A program made the translations under genes and the position numbers. DNA of 64,000 bases from Ceratorhiza oryzae-sativae (Eukaryota > Basidiomycota > Agaricomycetes > Cantharellales > Ceratobasidiaceae): NCBI GenBank assembly GCA_030998015.1, contig JARWMV010000238.1, positions 1,302,001-1,366,000 on the forward strand, written 5' to 3'. The notes under the pieces are model-generated. The model did not search any database. It had not been told where the DNA came from and was given only the letters and a program-made list of their open reading frames with translations. This document shows positions 1 through 12,475 of this stretch, in pieces. Positions within the stretch are counted from its first letter, which is position 1. Every line of letters starts with the position of its first letter.

Positions 1-3000
1 ATTGGAACCCAGCGTCACTTTGTGGACGCGGCGCCTCCGGTTCGTATACCTCTGGGCTTGCCGAAGCAGGGGTAGGGTCAAGCTCGAGGGAAGATGTTCT
101 CCACTGGAGCGAGGCGCCCGGGCGCTTGGATTTGTAGGAGTGAAGGAGCTGATAGTATCCGCAGGTCGAGGGACTGTCCTGGAGGGGCGAAAGTCCACGA
201 CGAGGGTTCCTCAATTGAAGAGTGTGTGGTTTCCTGTGCGGGAGGCTGGGGGAACGCTTGAGATCGCTCGGATTGAGCCTGAGATTCGAGTGGCGATTGA
301 GATAAAAGCCCGTGCGAACCAGGGGCAGAAGACAGGGGGTTAGAGAGCTGCTGGGACGGGGAAGGATCAAGCACTATGTTCGGCGCCTGTACGACAGGTG
401 CTGGAGCATTAGCCTCGGGGGATTGCGGGAGACTGCTGGGTGAATCGGGAGGCTGAGAGTGAGGCTGAGAGGCTATAGGGAGATAAGGACCCGTAGCTTG
501 TGTGGATTCCACGGAGTGGTCAGCGAGACTTTGGTCGGGACCAAGAACCAGCACACTCTGAGAAGCATCCACTGTCGTATCGCTTAAGTCGATAACACTA
601 GCGTCAGGGATCCCTAAGCTAGGCCGGGCAGCTGGGCTGGGGACCTCATCCAATTGACGAGATATATCCCCCGCAAGTAATTCGTCAATCTCCATAGCGT
701 GAACAAGCGACTGGTCCACATCGTTCGCGCAGGGAGAATCAGTCTGCCCGTTCGCATCCTCGCCGTGAGCACTGTCCGACCAAGCCGGAGATGGCTCTCT
801 CTCGGTTTCCATGATGGTTTCCTGAGTGACCGGCTCCTCTCGAGCAGGAGATCCCTTCTGTAGTCGGCCCCCGGGGTTATTCATTTGGGGTTGCGCCTGC
901 TGAGATGAACGGGCTGGAGATTGCAACACCGCATCAACCTTCCGATGCCTGGTAGGAGATTCTAGGCTGGCGGGCTCTGGGCTCCCTACTCGACCTCCAC
1001 CAAGCGAAGGGGAGCTGGTCGGAATAGGCTCCTGTTCCTCCCCATCCTCCCGGGGCAAGAGGGCGCTGACTTGACCCGTGAGATCAAGCGCCTTGACCTT
1101 GACTAAAGTGTCGTCCCAAAGGGGTTGATATTTGGGTTTGCTCTGGGAGAAGGACTGGGACCTAGTCCTGGTTGAAGGCCCATCTTGTGCAACCTCCTCC
1201 TCGTCTGCATTGCTATCGATCTCTTCAGTTTCGGAACCAGACTCGTCCTCACTGGTACGGGGGGTAGCCGCTGGTTGGCCATCGTTTTCGCTAGAGCTCG
1301 ACCGGGACGCAGGTTTAGACTGAGAAGGGTCATATTCAGATCCGGATTGGGCTCCAGCAAGCTCGGGCGGGACAGATTCGATGAGCGTCGATTCAGTTCT
1401 TGCGACAGATACTCGGGGTTTGATCACCATCTTCCCCAACATCTTTGCCTCGGATGGTCGAAGTTTGGGTTTTCCATGAGAGTTAGATGACTTGGATTTG
1501 GCGAGCGCAGGAGCCAGGAGGGGTAGGAATTGGAGAAGGAGAGCCAGAAACAAACAGTTTGGCGGGCAAGGGGTCTTGTGTTGGAGCGTTTGAATTCCGC
1601 TGTGGAATTTGAGAATCAGGCACTACGGTGCCCTTGGATGAGTTGCCTTGCGATTGGACTCGAACCGTAGATCCACCAGGTGCAGACAAAACGTTGGCAT
1701 AGGCCAGAACATTAGAAGCTCCCTATGTATATCATTAGTTTTTCCGAGCCTAACGAAATCGTAACAACGCACCTGCTGAGATAACATTGATACATTCTCC
1801 GATTCTACGCTTGACATAACCCTCTCCCCTTCACCTTCTGCTACATTCCTGCTTGCCGTTTCGTCAGCATGAAGAGAGGCCGTCTTTGCAGGGCCCGGAT
1901 CAGACTTGGATATAGAAGCTAGGGGTGATTTCGGCTGTCCGCCCATTTCTAAATCGGCTCGCCCAGCGGGAGTGTCGTCTTCTGTGTCTCCAGCCTCTTG
2001 TTTGCCATCAGCCAAATCACCATCTGCAGACGACTTTCCCCGACTCCCAGTTACAACTGTCGGAAACTTGTTTTTTGCGGATATGCTCTTTTGAATGTGT
2101 GGTGGAACTCCATCGCGCATGATCCGAGCTACATCTCGTAGGGTAGCACGATTCGCAGCCGGATTGCGGATCGGAAGTGGACGGGTACGAGCACAAGTCG
2201 TGGAGTGTGGACGTACAAAGGGTTCAGAAGAGTCCGGATGTTCGGGCGAGGCTTGTTTTGGATAGTGTTGAGATCGAGTCGTGGGCCGTGCTGCGTTTGA
2301 CACTTTGGAGGAATCGCGTTTGCGTGGCTCGGGGAGTTGCGGGTCGCTATCCTCGTCCTCTGTTGCACTGCCATCCTGGTTACTTTGAGATGACCTGCTC
2401 GCGGCGGACTCTTTGACAAAAGCAGCCCGAGGGCTCGAGATAAACAGGGGTTTCGCACGAGACGAGATGGCCTTGCTGGGAGCTGTAATCTTGTTGATCT
2501 TGGCTGAGAGAGGTTCAACAGCCTTCTTGGAGAGCGGGCTCTTGCCGATAGCCGTCTTGTGTTTCTTGTAAGTGACTGGACCTGGCTACAATACCAGTTA
2601 GAAATCTGGGTAAATTAAAACACCCAAACTAACCCGTTTCTTGCTTGCAAGCCCGCCATCGTCGTTATCAAATGGCGATGCGGGCAAAGGAGATGCGGGA
2701 CCGTTGAGGCGAAGCCTCTTTACGGGAGATATGGATGAAGGGCCCGCCTCAGGCTCGCGCGCACGTTTAGTACCTCCACGAGCAGGGAGCTGGATGACGA
2801 AACTTGATTTTTGCTTCACCCGCTGGGAGGTCGCGGTATTGGACGAGGAGTTCGAGCGGGCTTCCGATGGGGGAGGAGATACCAAAGACCGTGACATTTT
2901 AGATTTAGATTTATTGAGCTTGGATATTACTTTCGTAGCCGGCGGGTGTGATGTGACCGAACCAGAGGCAGAGGCTGAATCAAACAAGTTTAATGAATGT

Positions 3001-3286
3001 CTTAAACCAGGAAATAGAGCTTACACGATCGCTTGCTACCCACAGCCCGTCGCTTCCGTTGCTCCTTTTCTTTCTTCCAGTCTGCAATCAAGTCATCGGT
3101 ACAGTCCGTCTTCAAGACCCAATCCGGCTTCCATTTGCGCTTTGTCTCAGGATCTATTCCTTCCCACTGAACCAGGTACTTCTTCCCTCGCTCGTCCAAT
3201 ATCTTTTCGACATTGTACAAGTTTCCTTCGTCGTCAGACTGTGAGACAAACTGGGTTTCGTACGTTCCAGCCGCGTCCCGGTCCAT
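1..3286 (-). CDS. Chromodomain protein with long disordered tail (partial)
   Basis: The first exon (3286 down to about 3030) begins at an ATG and encodes a chromodomain: NLYNVEKILDERGKKYLVQW, then WEGIDPETKRKWKPDW, with the aromatic residues expected of a methyl-lysine cage (Y, W, W). A basic stretch follows and an intron starts near 3026. The downstream exons (about 2990-2630, 2590-1770, 1690-1) are rich in Ser, Pro, Asp and Glu with many SP/TP/SQ sites and have no second recognisable domain. Such a protein probably reads histone methyl marks in chromatin or DNA-damage signalling; the SQ/TP richness hints at checkpoint kinase substrates, but that is inference. The frame changes near 1515, where one extra G in CCTCCTGGCTCC would explain it; the frame ending at 78 may likewise not be the true C-terminus, because another frame stays protein-like to base 1. 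The gene continues beyond the left edge. Confidence 0.72.
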
Positions 3287-4599
3287 AGGACACTAGTATG
3301 TACAAACAAGTGAGGATCAACAAGCAGAATGCCCAGTATCACGTGATATTACTACCAAGGCACCAAACAAGACGCATCTCGCCAGCTTAACCCATTAGCA
3401 TCCACAACCCAGGAAAATCACTATCATCGGCCCGCAACCCGACAGGCAATAATAGTATAGTTATAAAATATATGAAACTACAAACCTCATTCGACGCTCC
3501 GACCTAATCACTCTAGAAATTTCCTGTCACTCTGATATTGGCCTTGCACTTGGACCGTCACCGTTGACAAAAATGGAAAGTCACCTTGACGTATATTCCC
3601 ATGGGGGTTTAAACCGGTCTCCAACCGGCGGTAGCTGTAACCCGAACCCGGCCACGGCAATGCCTTTCCGCAAGAACCCGAACGAGCACCCAATGATTGC
3701 TCGTTTGCCCCTACCCTGCGCAATTCCCGTAGCTTAAACGACCACGAGCCAGCAACGCATTGACTAGTACCATAACCACTTTGGGTTCATAATGCCTCGA
3801 AACGTAACCCCATCTGGATATCCCCCATCCGGTATTCAACTTCAGAACGGCAATGGCTTTTCGGCAATAAATCCTCGTCGTGCAATTGATCTCGTACCCT
3901 AGCCGCAACCTGCTATTCTATTTGACTTCCCAACCTTTGATACGAAGCATACCGCATTCATAATTCTCGAATTCCAAAACTGACCTACAATGGATGAACC
4001 TGCATACACTGAGTCTGATCATGGAGTACTCCAACATGAACCAATAACTTTGCGCACATGGATAACCCAACAATCATGGCGTTATGCTTTGATATTTCAA
4101 CAGTCGCAGAAGGGTGAACGGAACTGGGCCGCATTGGCCACCACGTGCCACTCACTGTCGATAGATCGGGCCCGAGCCGTCGATCGCGTGTCGATCAATC
4201 CTTGTTCTGCCCATAATGAAAACATGTTTATTTCGTCATTTCCGTATGTGAATTGCAAAAGTTTAGTGCCGAAAACGAGATGAACTTTATACGCTTTTCT
4301 TATGACAGACACTCCTATTTCTCGAAGGGTTGGATAAAAGAACTTGAACCATAACGTCAAGACAACCCCAGAAGGCACAGAAGTAGAGCCTTTTGACACG
4401 TCAAAATCCCGGGAAGTCGCGATGCGTCTAACAAATCAGAGAACTGGCTTGGCATTGTGTCTTGTTGCATTCTATCCCAGACCTGCCTTAGGCTTTAGGC
4501 GGCACGAGATGCTACATGATATAATGCATGCCACTCATCGTTTAAGCTGCCCACCCGTTTCATTGACTCGTCCTCCCTCGATATCTATTCTGTCTTCTT
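3287..4599. other. Gene-free stretch
   Basis: No open frame here looks like protein and I see no domain, tRNA or terminal repeat. It holds the promoter side of the chromodomain gene. It becomes AT-rich around 3440-3480. Confidence 0.5.
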
Positions 4600-5345
4600 C
4601 TAAAACCACGATCTTTCCAAAAAAGCTCTTTGCTTATCTCGTTGCCACTGTTCTCCCTCGGTTCCGCTGCCACCGTGCTTGCCTCCCCTATTGGTGTGTC
4701 CGATGTCGAAGCTGATGTCACTGTCGACCCATCAAATCACGGTCCCGTGCTCTTCTCTCTGTTGTTGTTGATGTCGTCAAATAGTCCAACGACAGCCTCA
4801 AGTCCATGGGTTAATGGTGGCATTTGTCTCTGTCAATCTTTTTTCAGGTTCCTCGTGTTTGAAATAGCTTCGCTTGCAGGACCCACCGATGCCAATGACT
4901 CGTGAAATTGAATCATACAGTAGCAAGGCCAGCCAGGCTCTTGGGTCGATGGAGGACGCTTTGAACACTGCTGGGTCCGACAAGAACGGCATTGTGGGGA
5001 TGGCCGATGGAACCAAGGCCGGTTCAGCACATCAATGACATGTCAAATGTGAGTTGCTACCCATGCATAGACACGACACGAGCTATAATTCTCAATCATT
5101 TTACATAGACCACCGCAACTGTCACTTCCCATGTCACTGGATTGAAACGTCTTGGTGGTGCCAACGAGAGCCTCGCAGCCCTGGGTAATTATTTCGGTAT
5201 CGGTGTTAGTGTAATGTTTTCTCTTGCGCATAGTGGCAAACGGAACACTAGCATGAAAGCCAATTTTGAGTCTTCTCCCTTGAAGGAAAAGCAGTCTCCG
5301 GGCACTATCACAACTACCATTGGTTCGCATACCGTCACAATCTAG
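4600..5345 (+). pseudogene. Decayed small secreted-protein gene
   Basis: Pieces of a typical fungal secreted protein can be read, but not in one frame. From about 4617 one frame gives a signal-peptide start (KKLFAYLVATVL); the neighbouring frame from about 4657 continues it with SLGSAATVLASPIGVSDVEA, including a plausible signal-peptidase site (VLASP). No ATG precedes KKLFAY; the codon where Met is expected reads CCA. A third piece near 4760 (LLSVVVDVVK, then a stop, then SNDSLKSMG), and pieces near 4900-5020 (EIESYSSKASQALGSMEDAL) and 5120-5345 (GLKRLGGANESLAALGNYFG, ending TITTTIGSHTVTI) complete it, with frame breaks between. The lost start codon, an in-frame stop and several shifts argue for true decay here. 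I do not recognise the family; its intact form would be a secreted protein with amphipathic helices. Confidence 0.55.
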
Positions 5346-6049
5346 CTGCATCTGATTACCAGACCCTAGTCTTCACCGAGTCAGTGTTTCTTATATCTGT
5401 TCAATTCAACATTCTGGTCACACCTGATACGTTCAATTATTGTAATCAATCCACTCCTGTTTCGAAAACTACACGCCTGCCACAACCGATAACCCGTCTA
5501 AATTTATCATTACATTTGCAACCCACTCGCCACACCACATTATGGAGCGCCACATGAAAATCAACAGCGCGACAACATTCGCGCGTCAACTCTGTAAGGC
5601 ACCACATTAACTCACAAGCGGGTGTCAGTGAATTAGAGAGCTCTGAATCATCATATTTGTGCTTCGTGCCAGGAACCTGTTTTAGAGGAGCTGAGCGACA
5701 ACCACGCATGAATGAGACAAATGCATCTATGCGTCATGTCACGGAACTTCCCGACTCGATTAAATTTTCTCCAAGCGTCTCCAAATGTATTTTTCAGGGA
5801 ATTGTTTCGATTTTAATGACGTCCTAGTCTATTGCGCTCACTTGAAGGATGAAAATGGCTTTCTTGGAGCAACAGATCCGAGACTCGGACCTACTTGAAT
5901 GGTGGCTGTGCAGAGGGCGATAAAGATTTTGATATGAAGTAGAGTACGAACCGAGCCAGGAGCGACCGGCCATCGAACCACTACTCCACTGGTGCAACAA
6001 ATTCTAGCTCAGCTTTGGCCAACAGTATATAAAATAAAGAAAAATCTCA
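5346..6049. promoter_or_regulatory. Intergenic region with TATA-like box before the ataxin-10 gene
   Basis: No gene is visible. The motif CAGTATATAAAATAAAG lies at 6023-6039, roughly 20 bases before the ATG at 6050; it could be a TATA element if transcription starts very close to the ATG, or simply an AT-rich leader. Confidence 0.35.
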
Positions 6050-8052
6050 ATGTCGGACGATGCCTACGATCCGATAGAAACGCTCCATGAGCTCACGGCT
6101 CATCTCGTTCATATCCCAGAAGTCCCTGAAGTCACAACAACGCTAGTCACAGTACTTGAGCAGTTGGGTAGGGTTGTGCTCGAAGATACAAAAAGGCATG
6201 TCCTTATATATATTCTCTCGTCTTTGTGTTCTTTTTGCCCTTTCGCCCTCTGATAACTGGCAGAACTCAGATCGGGTCGAATCCAAATTTCTCAGAGGCC
6301 ATTGCTCGGCTTTGGACTGTTGCAGCATCCAGCATAAAAGACAATGATATTAATGTCGATATTTTACTTGCCCTGTCAAGGCTCACGAGGAATGTGGCTG
6401 CGGGATGCGCTCATAACCAAATTTGGATTACAAAGTGCGTGTCACGTTTTATCAGCAAACACCGTTTTGATTGAACTTCTTTCTCAGTTTATGCGAGCCT
6501 AACATACGCAGGATCGCCCATTTCCTGACTTCGTTTTGTAACTCTCAGATTGCCGATTGTGAGCTCAACTCAATCCCGCAATTCGGGGTTTTGATAACCC
6601 AGTTCATAGATCATCTTCTGACGGCACTCCTCGCTCAGTGTCTAGTCAATATGAGCACTGGAAACAGTGCTACTTCTGAACTCATTTGGAAAGAATACAA
6701 GGATTTTACCGAACAATACAATATTATAACGTGATTATCCAATTTCGGAGTTTACGGCGGATCATGCTAATCATTCCTCAGGCGATTGCTGGTATACCCT
6801 GAACAAAAGGCAGTTTCGGCGACACTGGTGTTTATTCTCAATTCCCTAGGCTCGACTTCGTATCCGAGGTATGGAGTTGGACGTCACTCCTATAATGTTG
6901 ATACAAGTGTTTAACCCCGTCCGACAGTTTAGGCGTTGTATATGGTATGGGCGGACGTGCGATTTATATCGGGCTGCTTGAAATGGCCGATCAAATATAC
7001 GAAAATGAAGAACGAGCGGATCAGTTTCGTCTAGTGTAAGTGAACCTGCAACTAGTACGACCGCCGAAGTGAAAAACATCTACTCGGCCAGTTTCCAGAT
7101 ATTTGTCAAGCTTTTCGAGAGCGATGGCATTAATGCCTTGTATGCGTCAATTCAACCGTATGTCCTTTACGCTGGGTTCAAGCCCCGACAGCTAACATCT
7201 TAACACAGTTCTGATGATACGATTTCCCCACACCAAATCACCCTACTCAAGCTCCTTGATGGGTATATGCAGACTACGGAGAATTCCTCAATGAAAAGCG
7301 CTGCAACAAATGACTTCCTTACCCAAATGCTGTTCATATATCTTCGCAAGGCGAATACCTGGATGGCCACGCCGCTAGAAAACGGTCAGCCCAATGAAAG
7401 TCTACCTCAGGTGGCAACCGTCCTAGTACTAGTATCCCAGATGCTATCGAATTTACTCATATCGGAACAACTCGTCTGGGAAAAAGCATTGGACCAGAAC
7501 CAGAGGCGCCGTATTCTCGAGTGTCTCAGGAGCCTGGAACGACCCTACATAGAGCTCATCGTGGGTAAGTCGTTGTAAACAAGGTTTTTCTGGTTTTGCT
7601 TGACAGGGCTGTGCAGATGTTCTGCGCCAGCTGGACCAACTGCTTCCTCGGATTCAGTTTGGCAAAGTCAAAACCCAATCAGCAAACGCCTCGTCTCCCG
7701 ACGAGCTGTTCTCGCCGGACGTGTCCGGATTTCAGTTTGTAAAGCGGGATTTGGTTCGGCTTTTGGCGATTTTGGTCCATGATGATAAGAGCATACAAGC
7801 CCGAGTACGAGAGCATGGTGGCGTCCAAGTCGTTCTAGGCCTGTGCGCCGTGGATGATAGGAATCCGTGCAAGTATCTTTACTCACGTTTCGCTAGACGT
7901 GTACTTACAAATAACATTTAGATATTCGGGAGCATGCGTTATTTGCCCTTAGGAATTTGCTTCATAAAAATCATATGAATCAGGATATTGTGAGGGAGCT
8001 TGAGCCAATGGGCAAATGGGATGAGAACGGGGTCCTGGCAGATCTCCGCTAA
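6050..8052 (+). CDS. Ataxin-10 domain protein (CTR86-like)
   Basis: Translation starts at MSDDAYDPIETLHELTAHLV and ends in the ataxin-10 family signature: LVRLLAILVHDDKSIQARVR, then GGVQVVLGLCAVDDRNPYIR followed by EHALFALRNLLHKN and ELEPMGKWDENGVLADLR-stop. The body is helical, like the armadillo-type repeats of this family. Fungal members (yeast Ctr86/Cop86) are poorly characterised cytoplasmic scaffolds; the animal protein acts in neuronal survival and cytokinesis. About eight introns are needed. Two are GC-AG introns fixed by frame: 6196-6263 (AAAAG|GCATGT, joining to ACTCAG) and 7869-7921 (CCGT|GCAAGT, joining to ATATTCGGG to restore NPYIREHAL). With those splices the reading frame looks intact. 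The LEO1 gene is convergent just downstream. Confidence 0.85.
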
Positions 8053-8166
8053 ATGTTCCGATTCGTGGAAGCAAATAGTAGACTAAAAGTAATACAATAG
8101 CTTTTTGGCGCCACTGTTGGGGGGAGACTCCAACAGGAACGGAATCAAGATAGGTACGCCATATTG

Positions 8167-9840
8167 CTACTCATCGTCTTCGTCTTCCAACGCCACAGCC
8201 CGCCTTTTGCTTCTTGACTTTCCGCCAGCCTTTCGGATACTGTGCTCGTCCTCATCCGCGCTATCCTCCATATCGACGTCCCCGTCAGCATCAGCATCAG
8301 AATCTGCCCCTTCTTTCCCTTCTTCCTTCTCTCGTTTGCGCCTCTTGGCAGCCTCGCGCTCGATGCGTTCATCCGCTTCATCAAGTAAATCCATCCCATT
8401 ATCCGCGTCATCTCCACGTTTCTTACGCTTTCCTGGTGAACCTCCACCCTCTTCATCATCCTCGTCGGAGACAACAAAGTCATCCGCAACGTACTCTCCA
8501 CCCCTTTTTGGCGCAGCCGCAGCTTTCCTACCACCACCAAACCCGCCATCCGAATCTGAATTGGCCTCTCCCCCAGAATCATCGGATGCAAATACATAGT
8601 CCCGTCTTCTTGAGGCAGTCGAAGCCCGGCTTCGGCGAGAACCACCAAATGCTCCAGCTGACGAGCGAGGCTTGCGTGGCCTAGCGCTCCTGTTTGCGGT
8701 TTTTTGTAACTCACGTTGTTCTCGCTCGGGGTCCATGGTTGGTTCAGGAGCTAGGCGGAGACGAGTGGTACGTGAGTGGCGTTGACCGACAGCACGGACA
8801 AGCTGCTTGTGAGTGGCAGAGAACATGCCGGTTGGCTGGAGAGTCATTGTTCCTGTGATAGGAATTTCGCATTGGAGCACGCCCGCGTGTTTGTGTTGCG
8901 TGTAGAGATAACTCAGCCCGCCCGGTCGTTTAACCGAAGTTTGCTGAGACTGGGATTGGGAAGCGGAGATGTTAGGCCGAGGACCGTCATAATTGCAAGT
9001 AACGTCGAAGATCTCGGTCCCCAGTTGAAGAGACATCGAGCCATCAGACCAGCGGACAATACGCGAGTTGGACTCTTTTTTCTGTAGGACATATTAGAAG
9101 TGCTTGATCTAGCTGACGCTCCCACATACCATTGTGCCATCTGCGCCTTGGACCCACCTCCACCTAATTGTATTGGTGACATCGAGCATGATGGCACTCT
9201 CCTTTCGCTCCTCGCCTTCGTAATCTTCTTGTGGTCCTTCGTATGTATCACGATGAAACGGCTTGGTGTCAAGTTTCAGGAAGTTGGGCATTCGCATCAT
9301 CCAGTACTGTAGAATTTGTCAACTTGGCATAAATGTGAAGCAAATTATCTCACTCGCCTGGCCGTCTGAACTAGTTGGCAATGGGAGCTTAGGTATATTG
9401 ACTTCAGCCTCGCGTAGGAGTTGTGGTGGGACATCTTCCCCTTCTTCCTCTTCATACTCCATCGCTCTACGGTGTTTTCTCTCAGCATCGGTCAACCCAT
9501 CCCCGTCAGACCCGCGCAATGAGGGCGTAGCAGACGATTGCCTAGCGCCAACATATTATTATTGTAAGCTTGCTTAAAGTAAGATTGTCAGAAATACATA
9601 CCGCTCAGGTGCATCCCCATCACGATTGGACTCTTCTCCAGCTTCATCATCTCCAAACAGGTCTGCGGCGGTCGTGTCTTGACCTTCACCGTCGGTGCCA
9701 GCGGCATCGCCCTCATTTGGCTGCTCTTCGAACAACGCGTCCATGCTGACGTCGTCTTCATTATGGGTCGCCTTTGTTTTATTTATTTATTTATTTGAGA
9801 TAATGTACCGAGTGAGTTCCTGAAAAGTACGTACCGACAT
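8167..9840 (-). CDS. LEO1: LEO1, Paf1 elongation complex subunit
   Basis: The ATG at 9840 is followed after two codons by an intron (9834-9769); exon 2 starts with an acidic leader (ATHNEDDVSMDALFEEQPNE). The Leo1 core follows: MPNFLKLDTKPFHRDTYEG, then TNTIRWRWVQGADGTM and NSRIVRWSDGSMSLQLGTE, ending with a basic and acidic C-terminal region (RSARPRKPRSS, repeated Asp/Glu tracts) as in all Leo1 proteins. Leo1 pairs with Paf1 in the RNA polymerase II elongation complex that promotes H2B ubiquitination and H3K4/K36 methylation and binds nascent RNA through its tail. Introns interrupt near 9090-9070, 9360-9300 and 9600-9550. No disruption is visible. The stop at 8167 lies about 115 bases from the ataxin-10 stop, so the two genes converge. 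Confidence 0.93.
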
Positions 9841-12475
9841 GCTGGTGAGCGCAAGGACCAAGTAATCAGACCAACAGCCCGGCGCTAACCTAACAACCTT
9901 TGACCAATGCGTGTCAAAACATGTGCACATATCACTCAACAACAGTGTGTCTACAAAAATTGAAACATCCGGCGGCAGTCTTCTGCCCTCTGAGAACCAT
10001 GGCGATTTCCTATTTTACTCCGGCAAAGATTTCCCGCGTGGAAATTGTTCGGAATCGAGGCACTGAACTGACCAGGGAGACGCGCATGGAGCATTCCAGC
10101 CACAACCCCCAACCCCGATCCCGCGACACACTTTTGCCTAAACTATATCAGCTCAGACCCGCAAGGTTCGGTTGGCGAGCTAAACCTTGATATATGGACA
10201 TCAGTATCTGTGATTTTGGTTACGAGATCACACAGTAATTCCAACGCTTCGTGATCGCTTAAAGTTCAGCCGCTCCGAACTAGGTGTGAAAAGACGGGTT
10301 CTGACCCGCTATCTCAATCCCGCCTACCACGGCTCCGGCGGCTCCGGTGGATAGATAACCTTCTTTTCCGTGGACCTCACTGTCAGGCAACATGAGCGAG
10401 GAAGGCGGAGGCTCGGTATCCGCCAGGCTCGTAACCCTACGGGGTCTATCTTGGCTGTGTGGTTTTCATTTCCGGGATTTGGGATCGAGCTTGTGGTCTG
10501 GTCCCGATTAACTATTGTTTGCCATGCTTAGCGAAGATTCAATCGAGGTCACCATGATGTGGGTGGTGATGGCTCAGCTTAACGTTATGCATTCGTCCTT
10601 TCTGGTTTGACATAAAGCAGCGATGTAAACGCGTATCGCTGGTATCTTTGGAAACGGTAACAAAGGGCGACATCTAAGGGGGCGGTGTTCATCATAGCAG
10701 TTGCTGCGAGCAGTGTATGTTGCCTATAGGGGGAGGTTGAAAAGTCCCGAGCCGGAGAGTACTCAAGGGACCCAGCTCAATAGTTTGTTCTATTACAAAT
10801 GTTTGCACATCTATCGAGGCCAGGCCAGCATGGTTCCAAGTGAGAGTTCTAGCTACATGAGGTGGTGCCACTTCTAACGACTTCTTAACCGAGTTGGAGT
10901 CATCCACGCAGGACTGTTGGCATACGACCCAATTCCGCGCCGGCACGATTAAGTTTGTACCTTGGGTCGATACGCTGCTATGGCTGGCTTAGGTTTAGAT
11001 CAACGGAGTATCGAGTATTGGGACATTGCCCTATCCTATTTGATCTCGCTCATGATTGATTCTGGTTGCGAGGTACGGTTTATAGTGCATACAATGAGTA
11101 GCGCGTGTCATCTATTTTGTCTCTGCTCCGCACTTCTATCTTCTGGGAGTAATATCATCTAGTACCCACGATCGCCTCGTAGCTATGGTACATGCCCATC
11201 GTGTTAGCTCACTCCTTGGTACAAAATCGCAACGTGCTGAACCCGGCCCAGTTGCTGGCCATTCATAAAATATTAATGAATAAATTGATTCCCCGAATTC
11301 GAAAAGTGCCCGTGCACTTCTGATCCCACGAAAACCCAGCGCCCAGTCTAGCCCTTGTGGGAGATAGGGGCAACGTCAGGCGATGAGACGAACAAGGCGC
11401 GAACAGAAGGGGCCCTGGGCTCGGTAATACGGGTTGACACTCTCAGCCTGATGGACATCCCTCGGCCGTCAGTCAGCGGGATCATGCAGGGCTGTCCACG
11501 CGTCTGCCGATAATGATGTGCTCGACTCGTTGATCTGGGCTTTGTGTGTGCCAATCGCCCGGCGTGCCGAGGTATATGGCTTGCTCTCGCAGCGCGGTGC
11601 TTTTGTGCGCAGTTTCCGTGCCCCCTCTTATCTCCGAGTTATATGCGTGTCGGAGACTTTTTGACGCAAAATGCACCGCAGTTGCACTCTGGAGCAAGTG
11701 GTGGACAGGCGATTTGTAGCGGTATTTGTAGTGCTCCTCGTGGGTACGGCCAGTGTCGATCCAGATGTACAACATGCCCTTGTATAGATCTTAACCGTGG
11801 GGCCCATGGTTTGTGTCTTGGAGCGGGTTCCTGATGGAGAGCGGGAAATGTCGGGCTGAGTGTGCACGTACAAGAAGAGGGGGCTCGGCTCCGTTCAAGG
11901 GAGTATCCGCTCTCCAAGAGAGGAAATGCCTCGGACGCCGCTGCTCGTAACGAGCACGCGGGTGGCTGGGGCAAGCCTTAAAACCGACTTTCCGGAGTTT
12001 ACGGAAATAAGTGAATAGGATCACAGTGTGGTGTGACCGCCCAGAGAGTGTGTCGTGGCCGGGCACGAGGACCATCTCCGTGAAACAGTGGGCACCGGAC
12101 GGGTGGCTGACATTCTGACGAGATGTGTGTGTGTTCGGGTCGCACCGAAAATCCGTTCGCACGGGGTCGAGGTGCCGTAAAAATCGCTCGTCCATCCATC
12201 GCCGTGTGCTGAAACACTCGCAAAATCCGGGTGGGTGCTAATCAGCTTGTGATAGCTGGGGGTGAAGACTATATTATACAGGGTGACCCTGAAGGAAAGA
12301 ATTCGAACTAAGTAGAATCGGCGCGATCAGCCGGACCGGAGATCACGGCAGAATAGACCTTGATGCCGCCGGCTCGTGCCAACAGATCCCTGGTTTCAGC
12401 CACTATAGTCCCCTGCGCTGGGGTATATACTAACCGCTCCTCCCGCCATCCCCTCGAATATCCCCCTGTCCCGCC
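9841..12475. other. Long gene-free region
   Basis: About 2.6 kb without a convincing gene. Open frames here are short and change composition without domain content. A TTTA microsatellite lies just to the left, inside LEO1 intron 1 (about 9777-9797). It presumably holds the promoters of LEO1 and of the Zn2Cys6 regulator; 12240-12475 is the likely regulator promoter (ACTATATTATACAGGG near 12267). Confidence 0.45.

Noticed and set aside
1640..1680. GGTTCGAGTCC on the minus strand, resembling a tRNA B box
   Set aside because: It lies inside the open frame of the chromodomain gene (GGSTVRVQSQ) and no A box or acceptor stem is found at the right distance.
8105..8599. Ser-rich plus-strand frame
   Set aside because: Shadow of the acidic, lysine-rich LEO1 tail on the other strand.
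9777..9797. TTTA microsatellite as a regulatory element
   Set aside because: It lies within LEO1 intron 1 and looks like simple repeat DNA; a similar ATAA run occurs in a subtilisin intron at 44064-44080.
11791..12223. Overlapping minus-strand frames upstream of the Zn2Cys6 gene
   Set aside because: Three frames open at once, no domain, no codon bias; GC content alone explains them.
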